Shown here piece after piece: positions 46,406 to 55,132 of a DNA stretch of 64,000 nucleotides. Source of the DNA: Blautia sp. XA-2221 (GTDB lineage: Bacteria > Bacillota > Clostridia > Lachnospirales > Lachnospiraceae); the NCBI RefSeq assembly GCF_028767025.1, contig NZ_JAJQXX010000003.1, forward strand, positions 124,001 to 188,000. Direction: 5' to 3'. The notes beneath the pieces are model-generated. The model was not told the DNA's origin. It saw only the letters and a list, made by a program, of their open reading frames with translations, and did not search any database. Each line of letters begins with the position of its first letter. The stretch's first letter is position 1. A program made the position numbers and the translations under genes.

Positions 46406-48091
46406 ATGAACAATAAAAAATGGTGGCAGAATTCTGTGGTTTACCAGATTTATCCCCGAAGCTTTCAGGACAGTAACGGAGACGGGATCGGCGACATCCA
46501 GGGAATTATAAAAAGACTGGACTATCTTCAGGAGCTTGGCATTGACGCCATCTGGCTGTCTCCGGTGTGCAGATCTCCCCAGGATGACAACGGTTATGAT
46601 ATTTCCGATTATCAGGATATTGACCCCATGTTCGGAAATCTTGATGACATGGAGCAGCTGATCTCTGAGGCAAAAAAGAGAAATATCCGTATTATTATGG
46701 ATCTGGTGCTGAATCATTCCTCTGATGAACACCGTTGGTTTACTGAGGCAAAAAAAAGCAAGGACAATCCTTATCATGATTACTATGTATGGCGCGATGG
46801 TGAAGAGGGCGTTTATCCAAATGATATGGGCTCTGCATTCGGAGGCCCGGCCTGGGAGTGGGTGCCTGAGTTAAAGCAGTATTATTTTCATCAGTTTTCC
46901 GTAAAGCAGCCGGATCTGAACTGGGAAAATCCTAAGGTCAGAAGAGAAATTTATGATATGATCCTCTGGTGGATGGACAAAGGTGTTGGCGGCTTCCGTC
47001 TGGACGTGATCGACCAGATCGCCAAGGAGCCGGATCTTATGATCACCAATAACGGACCGAGACTTCATCAGTTTATTCAGGAATTAAGCAGGGAAACTTT
47101 CCAGAAGGGCGATCTGATCACAGTCGGAGAGGCCTGGGGAGCAGATATTGACCGGGCAAAGCTTTATAGTAAGCCGGACGGCAGCGAGTTTTCCATGGTG
47201 TTCCAGTTTGAGCATATGATGCTGGATCAGGAACCGGGAAAAGAAAAATGGGATTTCTGTCCTCTGCCTTTTTTGAAACTGAAAAAATGTCTGGAAAAAT
47301 GGCAAAAGGAGCTTCACGGCTGCGGCTGGAACAGCCTTTTCTGGGATAATCACGACCTTCCGAGAATCGTATCCCGTTGGGGAAATGATAAAGAGTACAG
47401 AGTGGAGTCTGCAAAAATGCTGGCGACTGTTCTTCATGGAATGGAAGGAACTCCCTATGTGTATCAGGGAGAGGAGCTTGGTATGACAAACGTGCGCTTT
47501 GATTCTATTGAACAGTATCAGGATATCGAGATCCGAAACATGTACAGGGAGCGTCTGGAAAAGGGCTATTCAGAAAAAGATATTATGGAATCCATTTATG
47601 CAAAAGGTCGTGACAATGCCAGAACTCCCATGCAGTGGGACGATACAGAAAACGCAGGCTTTACAACAGGAACTCCATGGCTTGGAGTTAATCCAAATTA
47701 TACGGAGATCAATGCTCAGAGCCAGATTAATGACGAAAACTCTGTTTTCCATTATTATAAAAAGTTGATTCATCTCCGCAAAGAAAACAGCATTTTTGTT
47801 GACGGTGATTTTACACTTCTGTTGCCGGAAGACGAAAATATTTTTGCTTATGTGAGGGAGTATGAGGGCAGGAAACTGCTGGTAGTAGCTAATTTTACAG
47901 ATAAAGAGGTGGAGTGTCCACTGCTGAAGGAGTGGGGAGTGCCTGCGGTTGACGTTGGCGTTAATAAGAGCCAGGAGGATAGCAGCGTAGAGCTTTTAAT
48001 CCACAATTACAATGATCTGCCTTCCCTGAAGAAGCTGAGACCTTATGAAGCGATGATGTGGGAAAAAACAGAGACAGGCTCTGAGAGCTGA
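46406..48091 (+). CDS. Alpha-glucosidase, oligo-1,6-glucosidase type (GH13_31)
   Basis: 561 residues from ATG 46406, 8 bases after GGAGG; the ATG at 46400 is only 2 bases from it. Motifs: WWQNSVVYQIYPRSFQDSNG, GIDAIWLSPVCRSPQDDNGY, MDLVLNHSSDEH, nucleophile VGGFRLDVIDQI, acid ITVGEAWGAD and FWDNHDLPRI. Releases glucose from short alpha-1,4 or alpha-1,6 oligosaccharides (isomaltase/MalL group); the exact linkage is not certain. Last gene of the operon. Confidence 0.94.
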   Translation: MNNKKWWQNSVVYQIYPRSFQDSNGDGIGDIQGIIKRLDYLQELGIDAIWLSPVCRSPQDDNGYDISDYQDIDPMFGNLDDMEQLISEAKKRNIRIIMDLVLNHSSDEHRWFTEAKKSKDNPYHDYYVWRDGEEGVYPNDMGSAFGGPAWEWVPELKQYYFHQFSVKQPDLNWENPKVRREIYDMILWWMDKGVGGFRLDVIDQIAKEPDLMITNNGPRLHQFIQELSRETFQKGDLITVGEAWGADIDRAKLYSKPDGSEFSMVFQFEHMMLDQEPGKEKWDFCPLPFLKLKKCLEKWQKELHGCGWNSLFWDNHDLPRIVSRWGNDKEYRVESAKMLATVLHGMEGTPYVYQGEELGMTNVRFDSIEQYQDIEIRNMYRERLEKGYSEKDIMESIYAKGRDNARTPMQWDDTENAGFTTGTPWLGVNPNYTEINAQSQINDENSVFHYYKKLIHLRKENSIFVDGDFTLLLPEDENIFAYVREYEGRKLLVVANFTDKEVECPLLKEWGVPAVDVGVNKSQEDSSVELLIHNYNDLPSLKKLRPYEAMMWEKTETGSES

Positions 48092-48250
48092 TTTATGGAA
48101 AATCTTCATTTCTCTCGTAACCATGAATCCGGTTTTTAATTACTGAATAAGGACTTGAGTATTTTGGGGCTCTAAATTCAAAGCCTCCTTTACCAGAGAA
48201 GCATTTTTTACTATTTTTCTTAAATTGGAAACGATATTTTGCCATGAGAA

Positions 48251-48301
48251 AACTGATCTCCCAAAAGCTGGATTTTCAGGTCTGACTTTTGGGAGGCAGT
48301 T
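48251..48301. repeat. Long inverted repeat downstream of the mal operon
   Basis: AACTG-AT-CTCCCAAAAG pairs with CTTTTGGGAG-G-CAGTT around an 18-base loop. Not followed by a T run on the plus strand; it may stop processing of, or stabilise, the long mal transcript. Confidence 0.7.
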
Positions 48302-48401
48302 CAGAATTAAATTTCATGGACCCCGACATTTTTACAGAACTTTAAATTATGCACCCCTATACACCCCCAACATTTGTTATAGAACCATTTTATTTAGAAT
48401 C

Positions 48402-48432
48402 AAAAAAACACCCCCGGAAATCTCCGGGGGTG
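48402..48432 (-). terminator. Terminator of the ABC ATPase gene
   Basis: CACCCCCGGA pairs with TCCGGGGGTG; on the minus strand it is followed by seven T. Confidence 0.9.
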
Positions 48433-48446
48433 AAATCGTATCTGGA

Positions 48447-49538
48447 TTAGTTTGTGATAACAAGTTCAGTTTCTTTGTCAAAGAAGTGAGCTTTGTCCAT
48501 ATCAAAGTCGAAGCTGATCGGATCGCCAGTTTTTGCTGTTGTACGAGGATCAACACGAGCTGTGATCTGAGTTCCGTTTACATCAAAGTACAGGAATACT
48601 TCTGCTCCGAGAAGTTCGTATACTTTCACTACAGAAGACATGGAGCCGTTAGCGGAATCAGTAACATCCTCAGGACGGATACCCATAACAACTGTTTTGC
48701 CTACATAGCCTTTGTCTTTGAGAACTTTTGCTTTTTCTGTCGGGATCACAACCTCATCATTACCAATCTTAGCAACCAGGTCAGAACCGTTTTCTTTGAT
48801 CTCAGCGTCAAGGAAGTTCATCTGCGGAGATCCCATGAATCCTGCTACAAACAGGTTGCCCGGTTTCTGATACAGGTTCTGAGGTGTGTCTACCTGCTGA
48901 ACAACACCATCTTTCATAACAACGATTCTGGTACCAAGAGTCATAGCCTCTGTCTGGTCATGTGTTACATAGATGATGGTAGCGCCCAGTCTCTGGTGGA
49001 TCTTGGAAATCTCAATACGCATCTGTACACGAAGTTTCGCATCCAGGTTGGAAAGAGGCTCATCCATAAGGAATACCTTAGGATTACGAACGATTGCACG
49101 ACCCATAGCAACACGCTGTCTCTGACCACCGGAAAGAGCCTTCGGTTTACGGTCAAGAAGTTTTTCCAGGTCAAGGATCCTTGCAGCTTCACGAACCTGT
49201 TTGTCGATCTGATCTTTCGGAACCTTGCGGAGCTTCAGACCAAATGCCATATTATCATAAACAGTCATGTGAGGATACAGAGCATAGTTCTGGAATACCA
49301 TTGCGATATCACGGTCTTTCGGCTCTACATCATTCATAACTTTGTCACCGATTTTAAGAGTACCGCCGGAAATCTCCTCAAGACCTGCAATCATACGAAG
49401 AGTTGTGGATTTTCCGCAGCCGGACGGTCCTACAAAGATGATAAATTCTTTATCTTCAATTTCAAGGTTAAAATCCTTAACAGCTTCAAAGCCGTTCGGA
49501 TAGGTTTTGTTAATGTGCTCTAATGATAAACTTGCCAT
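48447..49538 (-). CDS. Multi-sugar ABC transporter ATPase (MsmX/UgpC type)
   Basis: 363 residues. Nucleotide-binding domain with Walker A GPSGCGKST, LVFQNYALYPHMT, signature LSGGQRQRVAMGRAI and Walker B VFLMDEPLSNLDAKL; a C-terminal TOBE/OB region (about 240-363) with VIGIRPEDV-like GIRPEDVTDS. Such ATPases often serve several CUT1 sugar transporters. The mal operon has permeases but no ATPase, and this gene lies convergently downstream, so it is the probable energiser. AGGGA precedes the ATG. Monocistronic with its own terminator. Confidence 0.94.
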   Translation of the reverse strand: MASLSLEHINKTYPNGFEAVKDFNLEIEDKEFIIFVGPSGCGKSTTLRMIAGLEEISGGTLKIGDKVMNDVEPKDRDIAMVFQNYALYPHMTVYDNMAFGLKLRKVPKDQIDKQVREAARILDLEKLLDRKPKALSGGQRQRVAMGRAIVRNPKVFLMDEPLSNLDAKLRVQMRIEISKIHQRLGATIIYVTHDQTEAMTLGTRIVVMKDGVVQQVDTPQNLYQKPGNLFVAGFMGSPQMNFLDAEIKENGSDLVAKIGNDEVVIPTEKAKVLKDKGYVGKTVVMGIRPEDVTDSANGSMSSVVKVYELLGAEVFLYFDVNGTQITARVDPRTTAKTGDPISFDFDMDKAHFFDKETELVITN

Positions 49539-49723
49539 TTTAAATTCCCTCCAGATAATATTTGTAAAATATAGTTTTGCTCTTGTTTTGAACTGTACTC
49601 AGTATAACGAAAAGCGATAAAATGTACCAGAGAAGAATCCTACAAATATTTCAGAGGTTTATTGACAGATTGACGAAAAGACAATATTTATTGTGCAGAC
49701 TGTCCATATTAATCTGCTTTGTG

Positions 49724-50611
49724 TCACACTGGCTCCATGACCAGACGGCGTTCATTCAGGAACATGCCCTGAAGATTTTCTGCATGGAAACGACGCTGGA
49801 ACAGATCGCATTTGCAGAGAAACAGATAATAAACGTTCAGGTCGCAGTCGTTGAGAGTTTCAAAATTCCCCTGACCTTTTGCGAGAATCACATCTGCCTG
49901 ATAAAGAAGCTCACGGGATTCAGAATTGATTCCGGGAATCCATGTACCGCCTATATTGCTGCCGTTGCCGATCACCTTTACCAAATCGGTAAGTCCGATT
50001 TCCTCTGCATCCTCCATGGTGGCATCATTTACTACCGGGTATCCGCGGACGATTACTGTGATGTCCAGATTCGGATACTGCTCTTTTAGGATTTGCACAG
50101 CCAGTTTGTCCAGAACAATTTCTCCGCAGTTGTCAGTAAGATAGACAAGCTTTCTGGCAGAGGAAAGATCATGAATAAAATTTTTATATTCTTCTTCGTC
50201 CAGTGCTTCTGAGCTTTTTTCATCAAGAAGAGTAATGACGGTAGACTGGTCAACATTGGAAATGGCGGCAAAGTCAATATAATTTCCGATACGTGCATAG
50301 AGAAGCGCCTTTTCCAGAGGATCGTCTGCTTTTCGGATTTTTTCTTCTATAGAGGCTTCCATATTCAGCATAAGCTGATTGAATTCTCTTTTGATTTCTG
50401 TGAAATCTTCCATAGGACAATTCCAGAATTCGCTGTAGAGCTTTTGAATTTCTACAGAAAGGCTGGGAGAGCAGTCCTGTTCCTCGGAACCAGAAAGAAT
50501 TGCCATTACCTTTTTCATATATTCGGTTTTTTTATCCATGTCCGGGAATTTCCGGATTTTTTCTTCCTGTTTATTTACTGCACAGCACATGCAGAATGGG
50601 TTCAGTTTCAT
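49724..50611 (-). CDS. DUF89/ARMT1-like protein (metal-dependent phosphatase family)
   Basis: 295 residues. The N-terminus CMCCAVNKQ is Cys-rich; the core has VYLTDNCGEIVLDKL (about 159-173), VRGYPVVNDATMEDA and ILAKGQGNFETLND (about 245-258), the acidic and Asn residues that bind Mn/Ni in DUF89 proteins. Family members are proposed damage-control phosphatases acting on reactive sugar phosphates; that role could suit a sugar-catabolism region but is inference. A promoter (TTGCCC, 17, TATAAT) is at 50660-50688 on the minus strand. Confidence 0.88.
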   Translation of the reverse strand: MKLNPFCMCCAVNKQEEKIRKFPDMDKKTEYMKKVMAILSGSEEQDCSPSLSVEIQKLYSEFWNCPMEDFTEIKREFNQLMLNMEASIEEKIRKADDPLEKALLYARIGNYIDFAAISNVDQSTVITLLDEKSSEALDEEEYKNFIHDLSSARKLVYLTDNCGEIVLDKLAVQILKEQYPNLDITVIVRGYPVVNDATMEDAEEIGLTDLVKVIGNGSNIGGTWIPGINSESRELLYQADVILAKGQGNFETLNDCDLNVYYLFLCKCDLFQRRFHAENLQGMFLNERRLVMEPV

Positions 50612-50951
50612 TTGTGTTTCCTTTCCATACCTGTTTTAGTTAAAATTATTTATGGTATCATTATAAGCCATTACAGGGAGAGGGGCAAGTGAGAACATGA
50701 GGGGGAGGTTTGATAAAACATTACAGGACACAGGGAGAAATTGGGGGAGGTGAATTTTATAAATATAGATGAGATAAACTGTATGGAAAAAGTCGTTTCA
50801 AGTTTTGTGTGATATTAATTGCTTGGGCAGAGCCGGTTTTTGAGGTTTTGCCTTTGCTTGTATTATAATGAAGTTCCCAGACAATGGCTTTCTCTCACTT
50901 TTTTCTCTTCCCTTCATAAGATAAGGAGAAGGAAAAAGGAGTATCACAAAT
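50612..50951. promoter_or_regulatory. Divergent region, DUF89 gene and binding-protein gene
   Basis: 340 bases. Minus-strand promoter TTGCCC-17-TATAAT (50660-50688). Plus-strand promoter TTGAGG-18-TATAAT (50840-50869). G-rich runs (GGGGGAGG) at about 50701-50750. No gene recognised. Confidence 0.65.
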
Positions 50952-51965
50952 ATGAGAATAAAAAAAAGACTGACAGCGGCAGTTCTTGCTGTTCTTCTGG
51001 CAGTGGCAGCTCTTCCGTGTGCAGTTATGGCGGAGAGAAAAGAAGAGAAGCTGACAAAGATTACGTTGAATGAGGTTGCTCATTCTGTTTTTTATGCGCC
51101 TCAGTATGTTGCTATTGAAAAGGGGTATTTCGCAGCCCAGGGATTGGATGTGGAGCTGGTGACTGGATTCGGAGCGGATAAAGTTCTTACAGCTCTGATC
51201 TCCGGGGAGGCGGATATTGGATTTATGGGAGCGGAAGCCTCTATTTATGCGTATCAGGAGGGCGCTACAGATCCGGCAGTGAATTTTGCACAGCTGACTC
51301 AGAGGGCGGGGAATTTCCTGGTGGCAAGGGAGGAAATGCCGGACTTTCAGTGGAGTGATTTGAAGGGAGCGAAAGTGCTTGGAGGACGAAAAGGTGGTAT
51401 GCCGGAAATGGTTTTTGAATATATTCTGAAACAAAACGGACTTGACCCGCAGAAGGATCTTTCTATTGACCAGAGTATTGATTTTGGTTCTACAGCAGCG
51501 GCTTTTGCAGGTGACGACTCTGCTGATTTTACAGTGGAATTTGAGCCTTCTGCCACAGCTCTTGAAAAAGAAGGAACAGGTCATGTGGTTGCTTCGCTTG
51601 GAGTGGATTCCGGATATGTGCCTTATACTTCCTACTGCGCAAACACCAGTTATCTGAAAGAGCATCCGGATGTGATACAGAAGTTTACAGACGGCCTTCA
51701 GATGGGGATGGAATTTGTGCAGGAGCATACACCTGAGGAAATTGCCAGGGTGATTGCACCGCAGTTTCCGGAAGCAGATATGGAAACACTTACCACTATT
51801 GTAAAGCGTTATTATGAACAGGACACATGGAAGGAAAACCTTGTTTTTGAAAAAGAAAGTTTTGAGCTTTTGCAGGATATTCTGGAAGACGCCGGAGAAC
51901 TGAGCCAGAGGGTGCCCTATGAGAAACTTGTTACAGTGAAATATGCGGAAAAAGCTGCAGAATGA
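50952..51965 (+). CDS. Orphan ABC substrate-binding protein (NMT1/SsuA/ThiY-like)
   Basis: 337 residues. Signal peptide ending about VMA-ER (residue 27). The domain resembles NMT1/THI5-type or taurine/aliphatic sulfonate binding proteins: YAPQYVAIEKGYFAAQGLDV, GADKVLTALISGEADIGFMG and DFTVEFEPSATALEKEG. No lipobox of the standard form is present (ALPC lies in the wrong context) and no permease or ATPase gene adjoins, so the transporter partner is elsewhere. AAGGAG is 10 bases before the ATG. Substrate could be a thiamine precursor, sulfonate, riboflavin or similar. Confidence 0.88.
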   Translation: MRIKKRLTAAVLAVLLAVAALPCAVMAERKEEKLTKITLNEVAHSVFYAPQYVAIEKGYFAAQGLDVELVTGFGADKVLTALISGEADIGFMGAEASIYAYQEGATDPAVNFAQLTQRAGNFLVAREEMPDFQWSDLKGAKVLGGRKGGMPEMVFEYILKQNGLDPQKDLSIDQSIDFGSTAAAFAGDDSADFTVEFEPSATALEKEGTGHVVASLGVDSGYVPYTSYCANTSYLKEHPDVIQKFTDGLQMGMEFVQEHTPEEIARVIAPQFPEADMETLTTIVKRYYEQDTWKENLVFEKESFELLQDILEDAGELSQRVPYEKLVTVKYAEKAAE

Positions 51966-52044
51966 CAGAAATCTGCGTTTTTTGATATTGACACTTTTTT
52001 TCTCCTGTGACACTATAAAATAAGAAAACGGAAGGAGAAAAAAT

Positions 52045-53544
52045 ATGTCAGACAAAAGACAATGTGGTGTGCTGCTGCCTGTCAGCAGCCTGCCGTCAAA
52101 ATATGGAATCGGATGTTTTTCAAAAAGCGCTTATGATTTTGTGGATGCGCTGAAAGCAGCAGGACAGAGCTGCTGGCAGATTCTGCCTTTGGGCCCTACC
52201 AGCTATGGTGATTCTCCCTATCAGTCATTTTCTACTTTTGCGGGGAATCCTTATTTTATCAGTCTGGAAGATCTGATCGAAGAGGGTGTTCTTACAGAAA
52301 AGGAATGTGATGCCGTGGACTTTGGCAGTGACCCTTCCAGTGTGGATTATGCGAAGCTGTACAAGGGGCGTACCCTTCTTCTCCGAAAAGCTTATGAGCG
52401 CAGCAATGTGGGAGCAAACGAGGAATTCAGGCGCTTTCAGAAGGAGGAAGCCTGGTGGCTGAAAGATTATGCGCTTTTTATGGCTGTGAAGCAGAGATTT
52501 GATGGAAAGCCATGGAGTGAATGGGCGGAGGATATCCGTCTCAGATGGCAGAATGCGCTGGATTATTACAGACGCGAGCTGTATTTTGAAATTGAATTTC
52601 AGGAGTATATGCAGTTTAAATTCAGGCAGCAGTGGATGAAACTGAAAGCTTATGCCAATAAACAGGGAATTGAGATTATTGGAGATATTCCCATTTATGT
52701 TGCCATGGACAGTGCGGATACCTGGGCAAATCCATGGCTGTTTAAGCTGGATGAAAACAATTGCCCCACACAGGTTGCAGGTTGTCCTCCTGATGGCTTT
52801 TCTGCAACAGGACAGCTTTGGGGAAATCCTCTTTACAACTGGGAGGTTCACAGAAATTCCGGATTTGAGTGGTGGATCAAACGAATCGAAAACTGTTTCC
52901 GGCTTTATGATGTAGTCAGAATTGACCATTTCCGTGGATTTGACGAGTACTATGCAATCCCTTATGGGGATAAAACAGCGGAAAACGGATGGTGGGAAAA
53001 AGGACCGGGCATTGATCTGTTCCGGGCGATTTCTGAAAGACTTGGCTCAAGAAAGATTATTGCAGAAGATTTAGGATATATGACAGATTCTGTAAAACGT
53101 CTTGTAGAGGAAAGCGGATATCCAAATATGAAGGTCATAGAGTTTGCCTTTGATGAAAGAGACACAGGAAATGCCAGTGACTATCTGCCTCATAATTATC
53201 CGGAAAATTGTGTGGTTTATACAGGCACGCATGATAATGAAACACTTTTATCCTGGTTTCAGGATATTACGCCAAAAGAGCGCAGGCAGGTAAGAGAATA
53301 TCTGAATAATTTTCATGGTTCAGACCAGGAAATCTGTCAGGATCTGATCTGTCTTGTTATGAGAAGTGTAGCAAAGCTCTGTGTGATCCCGGCGCAGGAT
53401 TATCTTTGCCTGGATAATTCCGCACGTATGAATCAGCCTTCTACTCTGGGAAACAACTGGAAGTGGAGGCTGACACCCGGACAGATTACAGAAGAACTTC
53501 AAAAGCAAATGAAAGCACTTGCCGGAAGATACGGCAGAGAGTAA
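52045..53544 (+). CDS. malQ: 4-alpha-glucanotransferase (GH77), second copy
   Basis: 499 residues. GVLLPVSSLPSKYGIGCF, GDSPYQSFSTFAGNPYF, DIPIYVAMDSADTWANP, nucleophile RIDHFRGFDEYYAIP, acid KIIAEDLGYM and TGTHDNETLLSW. Intact and complete. It is single-gene: AAGGAGAA upstream, and an intrinsic terminator downstream. TTGACA at 51988 with a TATAAA 20 bases on is a poor-spacing promoter. Distinct from the operon copy at 43181, so it may serve glycogen rather than imported maltodextrin; this is inference. Confidence 0.96.
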   Translation: MSDKRQCGVLLPVSSLPSKYGIGCFSKSAYDFVDALKAAGQSCWQILPLGPTSYGDSPYQSFSTFAGNPYFISLEDLIEEGVLTEKECDAVDFGSDPSSVDYAKLYKGRTLLLRKAYERSNVGANEEFRRFQKEEAWWLKDYALFMAVKQRFDGKPWSEWAEDIRLRWQNALDYYRRELYFEIEFQEYMQFKFRQQWMKLKAYANKQGIEIIGDIPIYVAMDSADTWANPWLFKLDENNCPTQVAGCPPDGFSATGQLWGNPLYNWEVHRNSGFEWWIKRIENCFRLYDVVRIDHFRGFDEYYAIPYGDKTAENGWWEKGPGIDLFRAISERLGSRKIIAEDLGYMTDSVKRLVEESGYPNMKVIEFAFDERDTGNASDYLPHNYPENCVVYTGTHDNETLLSWFQDITPKERRQVREYLNNFHGSDQEICQDLICLVMRSVAKLCVIPAQDYLCLDNSARMNQPSTLGNNWKWRLTPGQITEELQKQMKALAGRYGRE

Positions 53545-53557
53545 GAATCGGCCCAGC

Positions 53558-53592
53558 AAAAAAAGCCTCCGGAATGTTCCGAAGGCTTTTTG
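53558..53592. terminator. Bidirectional intrinsic terminator
   Basis: AAAAAAGCCTCCGGAA pairs with TTCCGAAGGCTTTTT. It serves the second malQ on the plus strand and tRNA-Gly on the minus strand. Confidence 0.9.
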
Positions 53593-53597
53593 CCATA

Positions 53598-53668
53598 AGC
53601 AGATAACGGGAATCGAACCCGCCTTCCCAGCTTGGGAAGCTGGTGTTCTACCGATGAACTATATCTGC
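53598..53668 (-). tRNA. tRNA-Gly (anticodon CCC)
   Basis: 71 bases. Acceptor arms GCAGATA/TATCTGC with discriminator T; anticodon stem CCAGC/GCTGG with loop TTCCCAA; T-arm GGCGGGTTCGATTCCCGTT. CCA is not encoded. Confidence 0.95.
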
Positions 53669-53676
53669 ATGAGATT

Positions 53677-53705
53677 ATTATAGCACTGAGATTTTTGGGA
53701 TTCAA
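53677..53705 (-). promoter_or_regulatory. Promoter of tRNA-Gly
   Basis: TTGAAT, 17 bases, TATAAT on the minus strand, ending 9 bases before the tRNA. Confidence 0.8.
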
Positions 53706-53771
53706 GATAACTTGAAAAAATACTTTGTGGAAAGCTGAAAAGTAAATGAAAAAGGAAGCAGATCACGCTAT

Positions 53772-53948
53772 ATGAAAACAGAAGGAAGTTGTTATGCTGT
53801 GCGTGATAGGGAAATTCTTTTGTCTGCTGTGTTTTTGGTTGCGATTGTTATAGAGATTTTATTTGCCAGCTGCAAGTTTCTGATGACAGAAGTAGATGAT
53901 ATGGTGTACCATGAGAGAAATAAAAAGAAAAGAGGAAAACAATTATGA
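53772..53948 (+). CDS. 58-residue membrane microprotein coupled to proC
   Basis: The frame reads MKTEGSCYAVRDREIL, then one hydrophobic helix (about 15-33), then an acidic and finally very basic tail (NKKKRGKQL). Its TGA overlaps the proC ATG as ATGA, the classic coupling arrangement. The ATG has no close ribosome site; a GTG at codon 10 has GGAAG about 10 bases upstream and may be the true start. No family recognised. Its gap-free junction with proC is the main support. Confidence 0.45.
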   Translation: MKTEGSCYAVRDREILLSAVFLVAIVIEILFASCKFLMTEVDDMVYHERNKKKRGKQL

Positions 53949-54739
53949 AAATTGGATTTATTGGTTGCGGAAACATGGCTTCAGCTATGATCGGCGGAAT
54001 TTTGAAAAAAGGGATTGTAAAAAAAGAAGAGATCATTGTGTCTAATCTTACAGAGGCAGGATCAAAACGAAGCCGGGAAAAGCTGGGCGTAGAGACGACT
54101 ATGGACAATCGTCAGGTTGTTTCTCAGGCAGAAATTGTATTTCTTGCAGTAAAACCGCAGTTTTATGAAGAGGTTCTTATAGAAGTGAGAGATCTTTTAA
54201 CAGAAAAACATATTCTGGTGGGAATTGCTCCTGGTAAAACTCTGAAATGGCTGGAAGATATCTGTGGCTGCCCTGTGAAGGCTGTGCGTCTGATGCCAAA
54301 TACTCCGGCTCAGGTGGGGGCGGGAATGACTGCCGGCTGCTGCAATGAACGGGTAACAGAAGAGGAAGTTCAGAAGATCAGAGAGATTGCAGAAAGCTTT
54401 GGAAGATTTGAATTTATTCCGGAGAGACTGATGGATGCGTTCAGCGCAGTATGCGGATGTTCGCCGGCTTATGTATTTATGTTTATTGAGGCAATGGCAG
54501 ACGCTGCAGTTGCCCAGGGACTTCCGAGAAGTCAGGCATACTCTTTTGCGGCTCAGGCAGTGATGGGAAGCGCAAAAATGGTATTGGAAACAGGAATGCA
54601 TCCAGCTGAACTGAAAGATATGGTCTGCTCTCCGGCAGGAAGTACCATAGAGGGCGTTAGGATTCTGGAAGACAAAGGAATGAGAAGCGCTGTATTTGAG
54701 GCTCTTACGGGAGCAGCAGAAAAAGGAAAACGTCTGTAA
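53945..54739 (+). CDS. proC: Pyrroline-5-carboxylate reductase
   Basis: 264 residues. Final step of proline synthesis with NAD(P)H. N-terminal Rossmann loop GFIGCGNMASAMIGG; FLAVKPQ; RLMPNTPAQVGAG; C-terminal dimer region with SPAYVFMFIEAMADAAV and SPAGSTIEGV. Normal length. AGAGGAAAA precedes the ATG, which lies within the end of the microprotein gene. No other proline genes adjoin. Confidence 0.96.
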   Translation: MKIGFIGCGNMASAMIGGILKKGIVKKEEIIVSNLTEAGSKRSREKLGVETTMDNRQVVSQAEIVFLAVKPQFYEEVLIEVRDLLTEKHILVGIAPGKTLKWLEDICGCPVKAVRLMPNTPAQVGAGMTAGCCNERVTEEEVQKIREIAESFGRFEFIPERLMDAFSAVCGCSPAYVFMFIEAMADAAVAQGLPRSQAYSFAAQAVMGSAKMVLETGMHPAELKDMVCSPAGSTIEGVRILEDKGMRSAVFEALTGAAEKGKRL

Positions 54740-54770
54740 AATAAAACATCAGGATTTATTTTTTGTAAAA

Positions 54771-54799
54771 TTGTGTTAAAGAACAGAATGTGCTAAACT
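54771..54799 (+). promoter_or_regulatory. Promoter of a small basic-protein gene
   Basis: TTGTGT, 17 bases, TAAACT, 25 bases before the start codon. Confidence 0.55.
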
Positions 54800-54824
54800 A
54801 TTTCTTATAAGGGAGGTTTAGCAC

Positions 54825-55049
54825 ATGTTTTTTATTCAGAAACTCCTTGAACAGTCTATGAGGCTGGAAAATAGCAGTAAGCCGATAGTACAGATTGTGG
54901 GGAAGCTTCTGGGAATCATTCCGGTATCTTACAGTAGATATCTGGAAAAAAGGCTGATGAGCGGAAAGTGGGATCCTGCACAAAAATGGAGAAAAGTAAC
55001 GCCGTGTATAAAAAGACGGCACAGAAGAAAAAGAAAACAGCAGAGATAA
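54825..55049 (+). CDS. Small basic protein, unknown
   Basis: 74 residues, preceded by a strong GGGAGG site and a promoter, so likely real. The first 45 residues include amphipathic helices (SKPIVQIVGKLLGIIPVSYS); the end is very basic (RRHRRKRKQQR). No signal peptide, no membrane segment, no family recognised. The basic tail suggests nucleic acid or ribosome contact; this is inference. Confidence 0.6.
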   Translation: MFFIQKLLEQSMRLENSSKPIVQIVGKLLGIIPVSYSRYLEKRLMSGKWDPAQKWRKVTPCIKRRHRRKRKQQR

Positions 55050-55132
55050 AAGAAAATATCAATAAAGGTGTCCATATGGGAAACAAGAACACCTGAAAAT
55101 ATCTGTCATTTAGCCGGATAAAAAGCAGTGGA

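Larger units (their letters stand above)
48092..48446. other. Convergent intergenic region at the end of the mal operon
   Basis: 355 bases between the alpha-glucosidase gene and the ABC ATPase gene. It contains one long hairpin (48251-48301) and the ATPase terminator. No T-tract terminator for the plus-strand operon is evident, and I see no gene. Confidence 0.8.

Noticed and set aside
48222-48238. TTGGAAACGATATTTT resembling a catabolite-responsive element
   Set aside because: The 3' half does not fit the consensus and it lies downstream of both flanking genes, where a cre site would have no promoter to act on.
48225-49523. Large plus-strand frame across the ABC ATPase gene
   Set aside because: Overlaps a clear ATPase on the minus strand and lacks a promoter or domain; it also crosses a terminator.
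50895-52055. Large minus-strand frame across the orphan binding-protein gene
   Set aside because: The plus strand carries a signal peptide and conserved binding-protein motifs; the reverse frame has none.
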